In this document: positions 33,247-42,959 of the stretch, piece after piece
How the letters are laid out: each line of letters opens with the position of its first letter
Numbering within the stretch: position 1 is the stretch's first letter
Source of the DNA: Terriglobales bacterium
GTDB lineage: Bacteria > Acidobacteriota > Terriglobia > Terriglobales > Acidobacteriaceae
DNA: 64,000 bases
NCBI GenBank assembly: GCA_035651995.1
Contig: DASRER010000034.1
Span: forward strand, 62,001-126,000
Reading direction: 5' to 3'
Made by a program: the position numbers and the translations under genes
The notes under the pieces: model-generated
Seen by the model: the letters and a program-made list of their open reading frames with translations, nothing else
The model's database searches: none
Told to the model about the DNA's origin: nothing

Positions 33247-34041
33247 ATGTGCCTGTTTCGCTACGCGCGCGACTACTACGATTCCGCGACGGCGCAGCAA
33301 CTCCTTTCGGCGGCGGCCTGCCTGACGGTCGCGCTGGTGTTCGTCTTCATCGCCATCCACTTGTTGCGGCGCGCGGCGGGGTACCCGGTCGGGCTCCAGG
33401 ACGGGGCCAAGCTTTCGCCCCAGGCCCGGGTTGAGAAATATCAGATCGGCGCGCGGCTCTACCACTGGGGCAATTCGCTGTTTCTCCTTGGGCTCGTGGT
33501 AAGCGGCCTTGCCCTGTTCGCGCCCGCGTCCCTGGGTCCGGCGCCCTGGCTGCGCGTGCATGAAGTCTTTGCGGTGCTGTTCATCGGCGGCCTCGTGCTG
33601 CACATCGTGGTGGCGCCGCGGCGCGGCGATGGACGCGCTATGTGGTTCGAGCGCCGCGATTGGGCCGACCTGAAGCAGATCGCGGCGAACTTCTTCGGCC
33701 GCACGCGCGAGTATCCCGCATTCGGGAAATACGACCCGTTGCAGAAGCTCTATCACGCGCTGCTCACGCTGGTGGCGGCGGCGGCCGTGGTGAGCGGCGC
33801 GTATCTGCTGATCAGCGCGGAAGTGTTGGCCACCTTCACCCATGAGCTGATGCGCCGGATGCGCCTGACGCACGACGTTGCGGCCTTCATCTTCATCGCC
33901 GTGGTGATCGGACACATTTACTTCGGCATCATCCGCGTGAACTGGCCGCAGCTGCGCGCCATGATCACCGGCCGGCTGCGCGGCGCCGAGTTCAACCTGT
34001 ATCACGACGCGGAGCGCTGGCAGCCGAAAGGGGACGACTAG
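33247..34041 (+). CDS. Membrane cytochrome b subunit (FdhI/cytochrome b561-like)
   Basis: The 264-residue protein has about five membrane spans. Candidate haem-ligand His residues sit in RLYHWGN, LRVHEVF, GLVLHIVVAP, KLYHALL, RLTHDVAAF and VIGHIYFG. The pattern fits di-haem cytochrome b subunits of formate dehydrogenase type. It ends 7 bp before the molybdenum hydroxylase, so it is probably the quinone-linked anchor for that exported enzyme. I chose ATG 33247 because the upstream codons show no membrane-protein character. Confidence 0.82.
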   Translation: MCLFRYARDYYDSATAQQLLSAAACLTVALVFVFIAIHLLRRAAGYPVGLQDGAKLSPQARVEKYQIGARLYHWGNSLFLLGLVVSGLALFAPASLGPAPWLRVHEVFAVLFIGGLVLHIVVAPRRGDGRAMWFERRDWADLKQIAANFFGRTREYPAFGKYDPLQKLYHALLTLVAAAAVVSGAYLLISAEVLATFTHELMRRMRLTHDVAAFIFIAVVIGHIYFGIIRVNWPQLRAMITGRLRGAEFNLYHDAERWQPKGDD

Positions 34042-34048
34042 AAAACAC

Positions 34049-37000
34049 TTGGCCGACGACCCAAAAGGCGAAGCCGCCAAGCTCCACCGCGATCCGACCG
34101 ACGGGCTCGCAGGCGACGTCTCCCGCCGATCGTTCCTGCGGGCCGCTTCCGGCGTGGCCGTTGCGACGGCGGCGGTGGCCGCCACGCGCCAGCAACTGGT
34201 CCAACTGGGTGGGCCGCCGCATGCTCCCAAACTGCGCGACGCGCCGTATGGCGATTACCCGGCGCACGTGGCCAGCGTCACGCTGAACGTCAATGGCAGC
34301 GCGCACACGTTGCAAGTGCCGCACCATCGCACCCTGTTGCTGGCGCTGCGTGAAGATTTGGGCCTGACCGGCGCCAAGAAAAGCTGCAACCTGGGCCAGT
34401 GCGGCGCCTGCACCGTGCTGCTCGACGGCGCGCCGGTGTACTCCTGCTTCGTGCTCGCGGCCGATGCCCAGGGGCGCCAGGTCCGCACGATTGAGGGACT
34501 GAGTGAAGGCGGAAAGCTGCATCCCGTGCAGCAGGCCTTCTGCGATCACATGGGCAGCCAGTGCGGACACTGCACGCCGGGCATGATCATGTCCGGCGTC
34601 GCGCTGCTGGAGCAGAATCCGCGCCCCACAGAGGACGAAGTGCGCGCGGCCCTGGCGGGGAACCTGTGCCGCTGTGGAAATTATCCAAATGAGATCGCGG
34701 CGGTGCTGGCGGCGGGAGGGGCGCCAGTCAAAGCGGCGGCCAGTGCGACCGCCCCTGGGCTTCCGTCGCATGTGCAAACCCTCGACGCGCGCGCCAAAGC
34801 TACCGGCGAGGCCAAATACGCAGGCGACTACGGCTTCGGCAGCGCCGACCTGCCGGCCCGTCCGCTGTTTGCCAAGGTCGTGCGCTCGCCATACGGTCTG
34901 GCCGACATCGCTGACATTGACGACAGCGAAGCGCGGACTGTTGCCGGATTTCGCGGCATGGTCACCTTTCGCGACGTTCCCGGCTACCGGGCGCACATAG
35001 AGGACCCACACTCGCCCGTCACTACCGACCGCTGGTGCATGAATGGCCGCGCCCGCTATGTGGGCGACGCGATCGCCGCCATCGCCGCTGACGATCTGTA
35101 CGCCGCCACCGAAGCGGTGCAGCGCGTTCGCGTGGACTACCGCGTACGCAAGGCGCAGCCCGACGCTGAGTACAACCTGCGCAACAACGTGCGCGCCATC
35201 CACCAGGGCGGCGCCGTCGCCGGCTTCGGCGGCCCGCAGCCGGCGGACAAGCCCACCATCGAGTACAAGCGCGGTGACATCGCGGCCGGATTCAAGCAGG
35301 CAGACTTGATCGTCGAGCAGCGCTACGTCACGCCGATTCAGTGCCACGTCCCCATCGAGCCGCACGCGGTCATCGCGCACTGGGCGGGCGACCGCGTCAC
35401 CTTCTGGGACTCGCAGCAGAGCGTCTTCGCCGCACAGGAGACCATCGCCAACGCGCTCGCGCTGAAGGCCGATCAGGTTCGCGTTATCGCCCACTACGTA
35501 GGCGGCGGCTTCGGCGGCAAGTGTACCGATACGCCCGGCAAGACCCTCTACCAGGCCATCGCGGCGCTGCTCTCGCGCAAGACCGGGCGTCCCGTCCGGC
35601 TCGAATACACGCTCAAGGAGCTGATGTTCGCCGAGGACACGCGCAATCCGTTCATCTTTTATTTCAAGACCGGAGTGAAGAAGGACGGCTCGATTACGGC
35701 GCTTGAGTGCAAGGCGATCCAGCCCACGGGCGGTTACGCGTCCAGCGGCCCCCCGGTGGTGAGCGTGGCCGGCGAAGGCGTGGTGGACACCTATCGCATC
35801 CCCAACTATTGGTTTCACGGCTACTCGGTGTACACCACGTCACCTGTGGGCGGCGAGTTCCGCGGCTTCGGACATCCGCAGGCGGTGTTCGCGCGCGAAG
35901 TCCACATGGACGAGGTCGCCGAAGCGATCGGCATGGATCCGGTCCAGTTCCGCCGCAGGAACACGCTGCACGCCGGCGATGTGATCGATACCGACGTGGT
36001 CCCCAACGTGCCGCTGCTCGCCATCGGCGCCGAAGAGTGCCTGCAAAAGGGCGCCGAAGCGATTGACTGGAAGCGCTGGCAGCCGCCGTCGAAGAAGTCG
36101 GGGCGCATCCGTCGCGGGCTCGGCATGCGCTTCAGCCAGGAGCACACCGGCCGCAACGCCAGCAACGGCCTGGTCTGGATGGGCCGCGACGGCAAGGTCC
36201 ACGTGCCCATCGGCTCCGGGAACCTCGGCACCGAATCGCACACCGGTATCGCCGTGATCGTTGCCAACGTGCTCGGTGTTCCCGTCGAACAGCTCGATGT
36301 CAGTTGGGGCGACACCGACACCTCGGCGTGGGATTTTGTCAGCGACGCCAGCCGCGCCATCCACTGCCACGGCAAGGCGATGTACAACGCCGCGCTCGAC
36401 CTGAAGCGCCAGCTCGACGCCCAAAAGCGTGGACAGCTCACGCCGCGCACAGACTTCACGCCGCTCTGCGACGCCAGGAACGACATGAGCCCGTACCTCG
36501 ACGAAACAACCGGCAAGGTCATGAAACCGGCGGCCCCCAAACTCAGTCCGGCCACCGAAGCGATGGCACGCGCCATCGTCGGCGAAGGCGGCATCGTCGG
36601 CTTGGGCTTCTATGTCTGGAACCCGGGTGTTGAGGCTTGGGGCGCGAGCTTCGCCGAAGTCGAAGTGGACATGGAGACCGGCCAGGTGCGCGTGCTCAAG
36701 CTGGTGGCCGCGCACGATTGCGGACGCGTCATCCATTGTCCCGGCGCCGTCGCGCAGGTGCAGGGCGGCGGCATCATGGGCCTCGGCTACGCAACCACCG
36801 AAGAGCTGGCGATCGATCCGCACACCGGCATCCCGGTGAACCAGTCGCTGTACGAGTATCGTCCGCCAACCGTGCTCGATGTCCCCGAACTGGTGCCGAT
36901 CCTGGTGGAAGCCCCGGTCGATCCGGGTCCGTTCGGCGCCAAGGGACTGGGCGAGAATCCGATGTTCGACGCGGCCGCGGCCGTGGGCAACGCGATCTAC

Positions 37001-37090
37001 AACGCCACCGGCGTGCGCATGCGCGAAATTCCGTTCACCGTCGGACGCGTTTATGCGGAGCTGAAGCGGGCGGGAAAGCTCGAAAGCTAG
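34049..37090 (+). CDS. Tat-exported molybdenum hydroxylase, fused 2Fe-2S and Mo-binding subunits
   Basis: The 1013-residue protein starts at a TTG, 7 bp after the cytochrome gene. A Tat signal (SRRSFLRAASGVAVATAAVAA) precedes a plant-type 2Fe-2S domain (CNLGQCGACTVL), a second 2Fe-2S domain (QCGHCTPGM ... NLCRCGNY), and then the full xanthine-dehydrogenase-type Mo subunit. Landmarks are GGGFGGKC, GGEFRGFGHPQ and the catalytic Glu in AKGLGENPMFD. In most relatives these are separate polypeptides. It hydroxylates an aldehyde or N-heterocycle in the periplasm; the substrate is unknown. Electrons probably leave via the adjacent FAD and cytochrome b subunits. Confidence 0.88.
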   Translation: MADDPKGEAAKLHRDPTDGLAGDVSRRSFLRAASGVAVATAAVAATRQQLVQLGGPPHAPKLRDAPYGDYPAHVASVTLNVNGSAHTLQVPHHRTLLLALREDLGLTGAKKSCNLGQCGACTVLLDGAPVYSCFVLAADAQGRQVRTIEGLSEGGKLHPVQQAFCDHMGSQCGHCTPGMIMSGVALLEQNPRPTEDEVRAALAGNLCRCGNYPNEIAAVLAAGGAPVKAAASATAPGLPSHVQTLDARAKATGEAKYAGDYGFGSADLPARPLFAKVVRSPYGLADIADIDDSEARTVAGFRGMVTFRDVPGYRAHIEDPHSPVTTDRWCMNGRARYVGDAIAAIAADDLYAATEAVQRVRVDYRVRKAQPDAEYNLRNNVRAIHQGGAVAGFGGPQPADKPTIEYKRGDIAAGFKQADLIVEQRYVTPIQCHVPIEPHAVIAHWAGDRVTFWDSQQSVFAAQETIANALALKADQVRVIAHYVGGGFGGKCTDTPGKTLYQAIAALLSRKTGRPVRLEYTLKELMFAEDTRNPFIFYFKTGVKKDGSITALECKAIQPTGGYASSGPPVVSVAGEGVVDTYRIPNYWFHGYSVYTTSPVGGEFRGFGHPQAVFAREVHMDEVAEAIGMDPVQFRRRNTLHAGDVIDTDVVPNVPLLAIGAEECLQKGAEAIDWKRWQPPSKKSGRIRRGLGMRFSQEHTGRNASNGLVWMGRDGKVHVPIGSGNLGTESHTGIAVIVANVLGVPVEQLDVSWGDTDTSAWDFVSDASRAIHCHGKAMYNAALDLKRQLDAQKRGQLTPRTDFTPLCDARNDMSPYLDETTGKVMKPAAPKLSPATEAMARAIVGEGGIVGLGFYVWNPGVEAWGASFAEVEVDMETGQVRVLKLVAAHDCGRVIHCPGAVAQVQGGGIMGLGYATTEELAIDPHTGIPVNQSLYEYRPPTVLDVPELVPILVEAPVDPGPFGAKGLGENPMFDAAAAVGNAIYNATGVRMREIPFTVGRVYAELKRAGKLES

Positions 37091-37202
37091 TTGCCGGTTG
37101 CCAGTTTTCGAGAGCGCCACACCGCTGAGGAGCACCGGAATCGGCAAGCGCACGGCGGAAAGCGTTTTTACTGGCAACTGACAACTCGCAACGGACAACT
37201 GC

Positions 37203-38198
37203 ATGTGGTCCATCGCCATTGACGAGCCGAAGCCGTTCGAGCTGCTCTCGCCGCGCACGCTCGATGAAGCCCTGGAACTCGCCTCCCGTCACGGCGTTGA
37301 TGCCGCCTTCCTGGCGGGCGGCTGCGATCTGATCGACCAGCTCAAGCACCAGTGGAGCACGCCGCACTACGTCATCAATCTGAAGACCATTCCCGGCCTG
37401 CGCTACGTGGAGCCCGGGTCGCAGGCGATTCGCATGGGCGCCCTGAGCACGCTGGCGGAGCTGGAGCGCAACCGTGAAATCAGGTCGGCCCTGCCCGGAT
37501 TGGCGCGCGCGGCGGCGCGCGTGGCTACGCCGCAGATCCGCAACCTGGGGACGCTCGGCGGCAACCTGCTGCAGGATTCGCGCTGCCCGTACTATCGCGG
37601 CCCATGGTACTGCTATCGCCACGGCGGCATCGTGTGCGATGCGCGCCACGGCGTCAACGCCGAGCACGCCATTTTCGGCGGAAACCGCTGCTACACCGTC
37701 ACGCCGTCGGATACCGCGCCCATGCTGGTGGCGCTCGACGCGCGCGTCACCATCGCCGGGCGCGATGGCCCGCGCGAGATGCCGCTGGCCGAGATGTTCG
37801 TGGGGCCCGAGGAAAATATCCTCGTCATGCACCGGCTTCGCCCCAACGAGATCCTGGCCAGCGTGACCGTCCCGCGGCGCCCGGACCAGCGCAGCACGTT
37901 CATCAAGTACGCCATGCGCGGCTCCTGGGACTTCGCGCTGGCCAGCGTCGCGGTGGCGTTCACCGCCGGCGGCGGCTACTGCCGCGACGCGCGCATCGTG
38001 CTCGGCGGCGTGGCGCCCGTGCCGTGGCGCAGCGCGGCAGCGGAACGCGAGATCGAGGGCAGGCCGCTGACAGCAACGAACATCGAATCGGCGGCACGCG
38101 CCGCCATCGCGGGCGCCGAGCCCCTGGCGCATAACGAGTACAAGCTTGGCTTGGTGAAGAAGCTGGTGCGCGCGGCGCTGACGGAGCTGGCCTCATGA
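37203..38198 (+). CDS. FAD-binding subunit of molybdenum hydroxylase with probable extra 4Fe-4S cluster
   Basis: The 331-residue protein is a CoxM/XdhB-type subunit: FLAGGCDLIDQLKHQ and ATPQIRNLGTLGGNLLQDSRC contact FAD. Four Cys (128, 137, 145, 163) lie in an inserted loop (SRCPYYRGPWYCYRHGGIVC ... NRC). This resembles the 4Fe-4S loop of PaoB and 4-hydroxybenzoyl-CoA reductase beta subunits. It has no export signal of its own, so it would travel with the Tat signal of its partner, as in PaoABC. It overlaps the next small gene by 4 bp. Confidence 0.87.
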   Translation: MWSIAIDEPKPFELLSPRTLDEALELASRHGVDAAFLAGGCDLIDQLKHQWSTPHYVINLKTIPGLRYVEPGSQAIRMGALSTLAELERNREIRSALPGLARAAARVATPQIRNLGTLGGNLLQDSRCPYYRGPWYCYRHGGIVCDARHGVNAEHAIFGGNRCYTVTPSDTAPMLVALDARVTIAGRDGPREMPLAEMFVGPEENILVMHRLRPNEILASVTVPRRPDQRSTFIKYAMRGSWDFALASVAVAFTAGGGYCRDARIVLGGVAPVPWRSAAAEREIEGRPLTATNIESAARAAIAGAEPLAHNEYKLGLVKKLVRAALTELAS

Positions 38199-38434
38199 AC
38201 AACTTCTTTCGCGACTGGTTCTCCCGGACCCGCACCGAGACCGCGCCGCGCTCCACCGCCGGACGCGAGGTCGCTTGGGCGGGCGGATACAGCCTGCTCG
38301 AACTGGAGCGCGCCGGAGTCACGCCGGAGCAGGCTGCGGCAGCCGGGCTGGCCATCGACCGCGAGCGCGGGTCGGCCCTCGGCTGCAACGTCCTGCAACT
38401 GGAAAAGCTGCGCCGCATCCACGGCTGGCGCTGA
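38195..38434 (+). CDS. 79-aa protein with ribosomal L13e-like motif
   Basis: The protein is short and basic at the N-terminus. The second half, GYSLLELERAGVTPEQAAAAGLAIDRERGSALGCNVLQLEKL, follows the pattern of eukaryotic/archaeal ribosomal protein eL13 (F/YS..EL..AGI ... A...GIAVD.RR ... NV..LK..R). Its ATG overlaps the FAD-subunit stop by 4 bp, so it is co-translated with a redox enzyme rather than with ribosomal genes. A folding or assembly role is possible. The motif match is from pattern memory only. Confidence 0.6.
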   Translation: MNNFFRDWFSRTRTETAPRSTAGREVAWAGGYSLLELERAGVTPEQAAAAGLAIDRERGSALGCNVLQLEKLRRIHGWR

Positions 38435-38599
38435 GCGGTTCACCGTGACCTTTTCCGCTTTCGCCGGTTTTCCCTTGCAAGGGCCGTGCCGGTGGGCGAG
38501 CGTGTGCCACGGTTCCACACAATGGCGAAACAAAAGCGAATGACTCCGCCGGTTTTTTCGGCTAATATCGTCGATTAGTCACTCGAGGCCCATTCGCAC

Positions 38600-39847
38600 A
38601 TGGCGCATCCAGAACCGGCCGAACGCCGGCCCGCGGGCGGTCCCGACCTCTCCGGCCTGAGAATCGCCGACACGGCGCGCAGCGGCGGCGGCTCGCGCTG
38701 GCTGCGCTGGTTCGCCGCCGCGCTGGGTGTGGCGGTGCTTGCCTTGGGCGGCGTTCTCGCCCTGCGCGGCAAAACGCCGACCGTTGAAGTTGTCACCGTG
38801 CATGCCTCCACGCCCGGCGCGCGCGCCACGCTGCTGAACGCGTCGGGCTACGTGACGCCGCGGCGGCGCGCGACGGTGGCCGCCAAGATCACCGGCCGCG
38901 TTGAAGAACTGCACGTCGAAGAAGGCATGCGCGTGAGCGAAGGTCAGGTGCTCGCGGTCCTCGACTCATCGGACGCGCGCGTGCGGCTCGCCTCCGCCAA
39001 GGCCGACCGCGACGCGCAGTCGGCGCAGTTGCGCGACCTCCAGGTCAACCTGGGAAACGCCGAGCGCGAGCTGGCGCGTACCGAGTCGCTGGTGAAGCAG
39101 GGCGTGAGCACCGACCAGGCGCTCGACGCCGCCCGTACGCTGGTCGACAGCCTGCGCGCGCGCATCGCGCTCACCAACCAGCAGGTGCAGGCGGCCGAGG
39201 CGCGGATCAAAGTCGCGCAGCAGGACCTGGACAACACGATTGTGCGCGCGCCCTTCGCCGGCATCATCGTCTCCAAGGACGCGCAGGTGGGCGAGATGGT
39301 CTCGCCGGTTTCGGCCGGCGGCGGCTTCACCCGCACGGGAATCGCCACCCTGGTGGACATGAACTCCATCGAGACGGAAGTGGACGTGAACGAGTCGTAC
39401 ATCGCCCGCGTCAGGCCCGGCATGCCGGTCACCGCCACGCTCGACGCTTATCCCGACTGGCAGATTCCGTCCAAGGTCCGCACCGTGATTCCCACCGCCG
39501 ACCGCCAGAAGGCGACGGTGAAGGTGCGCATCACCTTCGACAAGCTCGATCCGCGCATCCTGCCCGACATGGGGGTAAAGGTCGCGTTCCTGGAAGACGC
39601 GCCAGCGGCGGCGCAGTCCTCGGCCGCGCCCAGGATCACCGTTCCCGCCAGCGCCGTGAAGCAGGAGAACGGCAGCGCCGTGGTGTACGTATATCGCGAT
39701 GGCAAGGTGGAGCGGCGCGCGGTGCGCACCGGCTCCAGCCGCGGCGACTCGCGGGAGATCGTGGCCGGCTTGAACGAGGGCGACCAGGTCGTGGTGCGCG
39801 GCAGCGAAGATCTGCGCGACGGCGCGAAGGTGGCGCTGAAGCAGTGA
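38600..39847 (+). CDS. MacA/HlyD-type periplasmic adaptor
   Basis: The 415-residue protein has a short cytoplasmic start, one membrane anchor (WFAAALGVAVLALGGVLALRG), and a barrel-sandwich half (ASGYVTPRRRATVAAKITGRVEELHVEEGMRVSEGQVLA). A coiled-coil hairpin (about 125-200) leads to the second lipoyl half (NTIVRAPFAGIIVSKDAQVGEMV) and beta domains. It heads a four-gene set with an ATPase and two permeases, so it likely links a MacB-like pump to an outer-membrane exit. No TolC-like gene is nearby. Confidence 0.9.
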   Translation: MAHPEPAERRPAGGPDLSGLRIADTARSGGGSRWLRWFAAALGVAVLALGGVLALRGKTPTVEVVTVHASTPGARATLLNASGYVTPRRRATVAAKITGRVEELHVEEGMRVSEGQVLAVLDSSDARVRLASAKADRDAQSAQLRDLQVNLGNAERELARTESLVKQGVSTDQALDAARTLVDSLRARIALTNQQVQAAEARIKVAQQDLDNTIVRAPFAGIIVSKDAQVGEMVSPVSAGGGFTRTGIATLVDMNSIETEVDVNESYIARVRPGMPVTATLDAYPDWQIPSKVRTVIPTADRQKATVKVRITFDKLDPRILPDMGVKVAFLEDAPAAAQSSAAPRITVPASAVKQENGSAVVYVYRDGKVERRAVRTGSSRGDSREIVAGLNEGDQVVVRGSEDLRDGAKVALKQ

Positions 39848-39928
39848 GCTTCCCCGCGTTCGCGCCGCACAAACCGCGGCGCGAACGTGGGGCGCCATGG
39901 CGACATTATCGAGAGTGATGGAGGAGTG

Positions 39929-40651
39929 ATGGTACGAGTTGACGGCAAGGGCGAGAGCAGCCTCATCCGCGTGCGCGGGCTCGACAAGAAGTACGTCCGC
40001 GGCAGCGAAGAGATACACGTCTTGCAGGGACTGGACCTCGACGTGGACAAGGGCGACTTCGTCGCCTTCATGGGCCCGAGCGGCTCGGGCAAGACAACGC
40101 TGCTCAACCTGCTGGGCGGGCTCGACGTGCCTTCGGCGGGCAGCATCAGCGTGGCGGGCGACGAGATTACGCGCATGTCGGCGAGCAAGCTGACCACCTG
40201 GCGCGCGCGCCACGTTGGTTTCGTCTTCCAGATGTACAACCTCATCCCCGTGCTCACCGCCTTTCAGAACGTTGAGCTGCCGCTGCTGCTCACCAAGCTG
40301 AGCAAGGCGGACCGCGAGAAGCACGTCGCCACCGCCCTCGAAGTCGTCGGGCTCAGCGACCGCATGCATCACTATCCGCGGCAGCTCTCCGGCGGACAGG
40401 AGCAGCGCGTGGGCATTGCCCGCGCCATCGTCGCCGATCCGACCTTCCTGCTGTGCGACGAGCCGACCGGCGACCTTGACCGGCGCAGCGCCGACGAGAT
40501 CCTCGGCCTGCTGGAGAAGCTGGTGAACGACTACGGCAAGACCGTGCTCATGGTGACCCACGATCCGCTGGCCGCCGAGCGCGCGCAAGTGACCCTGCAC
40601 ATGGACAAGGGCGTGCTTCGCGAGGCCGAAGAAGTAGGAGCGGTGCGATGA
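39929..40651 (+). CDS. ABC transporter ATPase (MacB/LolD type)
   Basis: ATG 39929 follows GGAGGAG closely; an earlier ATG is closed by a stop. The 240-residue ATPase has Walker [10 protein letters not shown], the Q-loop in [10 protein letters not shown], signature [14 protein letters not shown], Walker [13 protein letters not shown], and the switch His in MVTHDP. The DEPTGDLD box is typical of the MacB/LolD/FtsE group. The stop overlaps the first permease start by 4 bp. Confidence 0.93.
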   Translation: MVRVDGKGESSLIRVRGLDKKYVRGSEEIHVLQGLDLDVDKGDFVAFMGPSGSGKTTLLNLLGGLDVPSAGSISVAGDEITRMSASKLTTWRARHVGFVFQMYNLIPVLTAFQNVELPLLLTKLSKADREKHVATALEVVGLSDRMHHYPRQLSGGQEQRVGIARAIVADPTFLLCDEPTGDLDRRSADEILGLLEKLVNDYGKTVLMVTHDPLAAERAQVTLHMDKGVLREAEEVGAVR

Positions 40652-41787
40652 GATACCTGCATCTGATCTTCGCCAACCTGTTTCGCAAGAAAATCCGCAC
40701 CACGCTCACGGTGGGATCGTTCGCGGTGGCGCTGTTCCTGTTCGGCCTGCTGGCCATCGTGCGCGCGGCCTTCGGCCAGGGCGTGGAGGTTGCGGGCGCC
40801 GACCGCCTGGTGGTGGTCAACAAGACGGCGATCATCCAGCCGCTGCCGCTCTCCTATCGCGACCGCATTCTCGGCATCCAGGGCGTAAAAGGCGTGACGT
40901 TCGCCAACTGGTTCGGCGGCGTTTACCAGGACGAGAAGAACTTCATCCCGCAGTTCGCCATCGATCCAGACACCTACCGCCAGATGTACCCGGAATTCGC
41001 CATCAGCGACGAGGAGTGGAAAGCGTTCGTGGCCGACCGCGAAGGCGCCATCGCCGGCGAGGGCACGGCGAAGAAGTTCGGCTGGAAGGTCGGCGACCGT
41101 ATTCCCATCAAAGGCACGATCTTCCCGGGGCAGTGGGAGTTCAACCTGCGCGGCATCTACCACGGCACGCGCCAGGCCGACGACGTGACCCAGTTCTGGT
41201 TCCAGTGGAAGCTCCTGGACGAGCACAAGCAGTTCACCAAGGGACTGGTGGGCTGGTACGTGCTGCGCATTGATAATCCCGACAACGCGGTGCGCATCTC
41301 GCGCCAGATTGACGAGATGTTCTCCAACTCGCCCTACGAAACCAAGACCGACACCGAGAAGTCGTTCGCCGCGGGCTGGGTGAAGCAGATGGGCAACATC
41401 GAGTTCCTCATCCTGTCGATCGGCGCGGTCGTGTTCTTCACCCTCCTGCTGGTTACGGGCAATACCATGGCGGTCGCGGTGCGCGAGCGGGTCCGCGAAC
41501 TGGCGGTGCTGAAGGCGGTCGGCTTCTCCAACCGCTTCGTGCTGGTGCTGGTGCTGTGCGAGTCGTTCGTGATCGCCGGCATCGGCGGCGCGCTCGGAAT
41601 TCTTCTGGCGAAGCTCTTCTCCTTGCGCGGCGATCCCACCGGCGGCATGCTGCCTTACTTTCACCTCGACACGCTGGCCATGGGCCTGGGCGGAGTGCTG
41701 GCGCTGGCGGTCGGCCTGGTCTCCGGCATCCTGCCGGCGGTGTCCGCCAGCCGGCTGCGCGTGGTTGACGCGCTGCGGAGGGTCTGA
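40648..41787 (+). CDS. ABC transporter permease, FtsX/MacB type (first)
   Basis: The 379-residue protein has one N-terminal span (RTTLTVGSFAVALFLFGLLAIVRAAFG), a large periplasmic MacB-like domain and three C-terminal spans (LILSIGAVVFFTLLLVTGNTMAVAVRERVRE onwards). RVRELAVLKAVGFSNRFVL is the coupling-helix motif facing the ATPase. It is 2 bp upstream of a second permease of the same architecture, so the pump may be a heterodimer. Confidence 0.9.
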   Translation: MRYLHLIFANLFRKKIRTTLTVGSFAVALFLFGLLAIVRAAFGQGVEVAGADRLVVVNKTAIIQPLPLSYRDRILGIQGVKGVTFANWFGGVYQDEKNFIPQFAIDPDTYRQMYPEFAISDEEWKAFVADREGAIAGEGTAKKFGWKVGDRIPIKGTIFPGQWEFNLRGIYHGTRQADDVTQFWFQWKLLDEHKQFTKGLVGWYVLRIDNPDNAVRISRQIDEMFSNSPYETKTDTEKSFAAGWVKQMGNIEFLILSIGAVVFFTLLLVTGNTMAVAVRERVRELAVLKAVGFSNRFVLVLVLCESFVIAGIGGALGILLAKLFSLRGDPTGGMLPYFHLDTLAMGLGGVLALAVGLVSGILPAVSASRLRVVDALRRV

Positions 41788-41789
41788 CG

Positions 41790-42959
41790 ATGGCGATTCC
41801 CATCAACTACAACCTGCGCAGCCTGCGCGTGCGCTGGAACTCGACCGTGGTCGCCGTCCTGGGCATTGCCGGCACGGTCGGCGTGTTCGTCGCCATGCTC
41901 GCGATGGCGCGCGGCTTCAAGGCCACGCTGGTCAACTCCGGCTCGGCGCAGAACGCGATTGCCCGTCGCGCGGGCGCGACCAGCGAGATGGACAGCTCGG
42001 TCACGCTCGACCAGGTGCGCGTGCTCTCCGATGCGCCGGGCGTGGCGCGCGATGCGAACGGCGCGATCGTCAGCCCCGAAGTGGTGGTGATTGCCGCCTT
42101 CCCGCTGAAAGCGACCGGCACCGACGCCAACGTCCAGGTGCGCGGCCTTTCGCCACGCGTGCTCCAGGTGCGCGACACCGTGAAGGTGGTCGAAGGGCGC
42201 TTCTTCCGGCCCGGCCTGAACGAGCTGGTGGTGGGCCGCAACGTGGCGCGCTCCTACCAGGGTTTTGACCTGGGAAGCAACATCAAGTTCGGCGGCGGCG
42301 ACTGGAAGGTGGTCGGCGTGTTCGACGCCGGCGGCAGCGCCTTCGATTCCGAAGTGTGGTGCGACCACACCGTGCTCAGCGAGGTCTACAAGCGCCCCGC
42401 CAACATCTTCCAGTCGGTCACCGCGAAGCTCGCGTCGGCCAACGACCTGACGCGCTTCAAGGACTCGCTCACCTCCGATCCGCGGCTCACGGTGCAGGTG
42501 GACCGCGAGGTGGAGTATTACGAGAAGCAGTCGCGCATGTTCACCACCCTGATCACGGTGCTGGGATCGCTGGTGGCCGCGGTCATGGGCGTGGGCGCGG
42601 TCTTCGGCGCGCTCAACACCATGTACTCGGCGGTGGCGGAGCGCGCCAGAGAAATCGCCACCATGCGAGCGGTCGGGTTCGGCGCCGGGGCGGTGATCAC
42701 CTCTTTTGTCTTCGAGTCGCTCTGCATCGCCGCGGTGGGCGGCGCGCTGGGCTGCGTCGGTGTGCTGCCGCTCAACGGCCTGACCACCGGCACCATGAAC
42801 TGGCAGACGTTTTCGCACCTGGCGTTCGCGTTTCGCGTCACGCCACTGCTGCTGGTGGTTGGGATCGTGTTCGCGCTGCTGATGGGGCTGCTGGGCGGCG
42901 TTCCGCCGGCCGTGCGCGCGGCGCGCGGACCGATTGCGATGGCGCTTCGCGAACTCTAG
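41790..42959 (+). CDS. ABC transporter permease, FtsX/MacB type (second)
   Basis: The 389-residue protein has the same layout as its neighbour: an N-terminal span (STVVAVLGIAGTVGVFVAMLAMARGF), a periplasmic domain, and three C-terminal spans with RAREIATMRAVGFGAGAVI as the coupling helix. The pair shares topology but low sequence identity. It ends the four-gene efflux operon. Confidence 0.9.
   Translation: MAIPINYNLRSLRVRWNSTVVAVLGIAGTVGVFVAMLAMARGFKATLVNSGSAQNAIARRAGATSEMDSSVTLDQVRVLSDAPGVARDANGAIVSPEVVVIAAFPLKATGTDANVQVRGLSPRVLQVRDTVKVVEGRFFRPGLNELVVGRNVARSYQGFDLGSNIKFGGGDWKVVGVFDAGGSAFDSEVWCDHTVLSEVYKRPANIFQSVTAKLASANDLTRFKDSLTSDPRLTVQVDREVEYYEKQSRMFTTLITVLGSLVAAVMGVGAVFGALNTMYSAVAERAREIATMRAVGFGAGAVITSFVFESLCIAAVGGALGCVGVLPLNGLTTGTMNWQTFSHLAFAFRVTPLLLVVGIVFALLMGLLGGVPPAVRAARGPIAMALREL

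Noticed and set aside
33118-34230. N-terminal extension of the MFS transporter frame
   Set aside because: The extra residues have no family similarity and run across the divergent cytochrome gene; ATG 33117 starts just before TM1.
33992-35818. Long antisense frame (608 codons) over the molybdenum hydroxylase
   Set aside because: It is a shadow of the third-position GC bias. The plus-strand protein has clear 2Fe-2S and Mo motifs.
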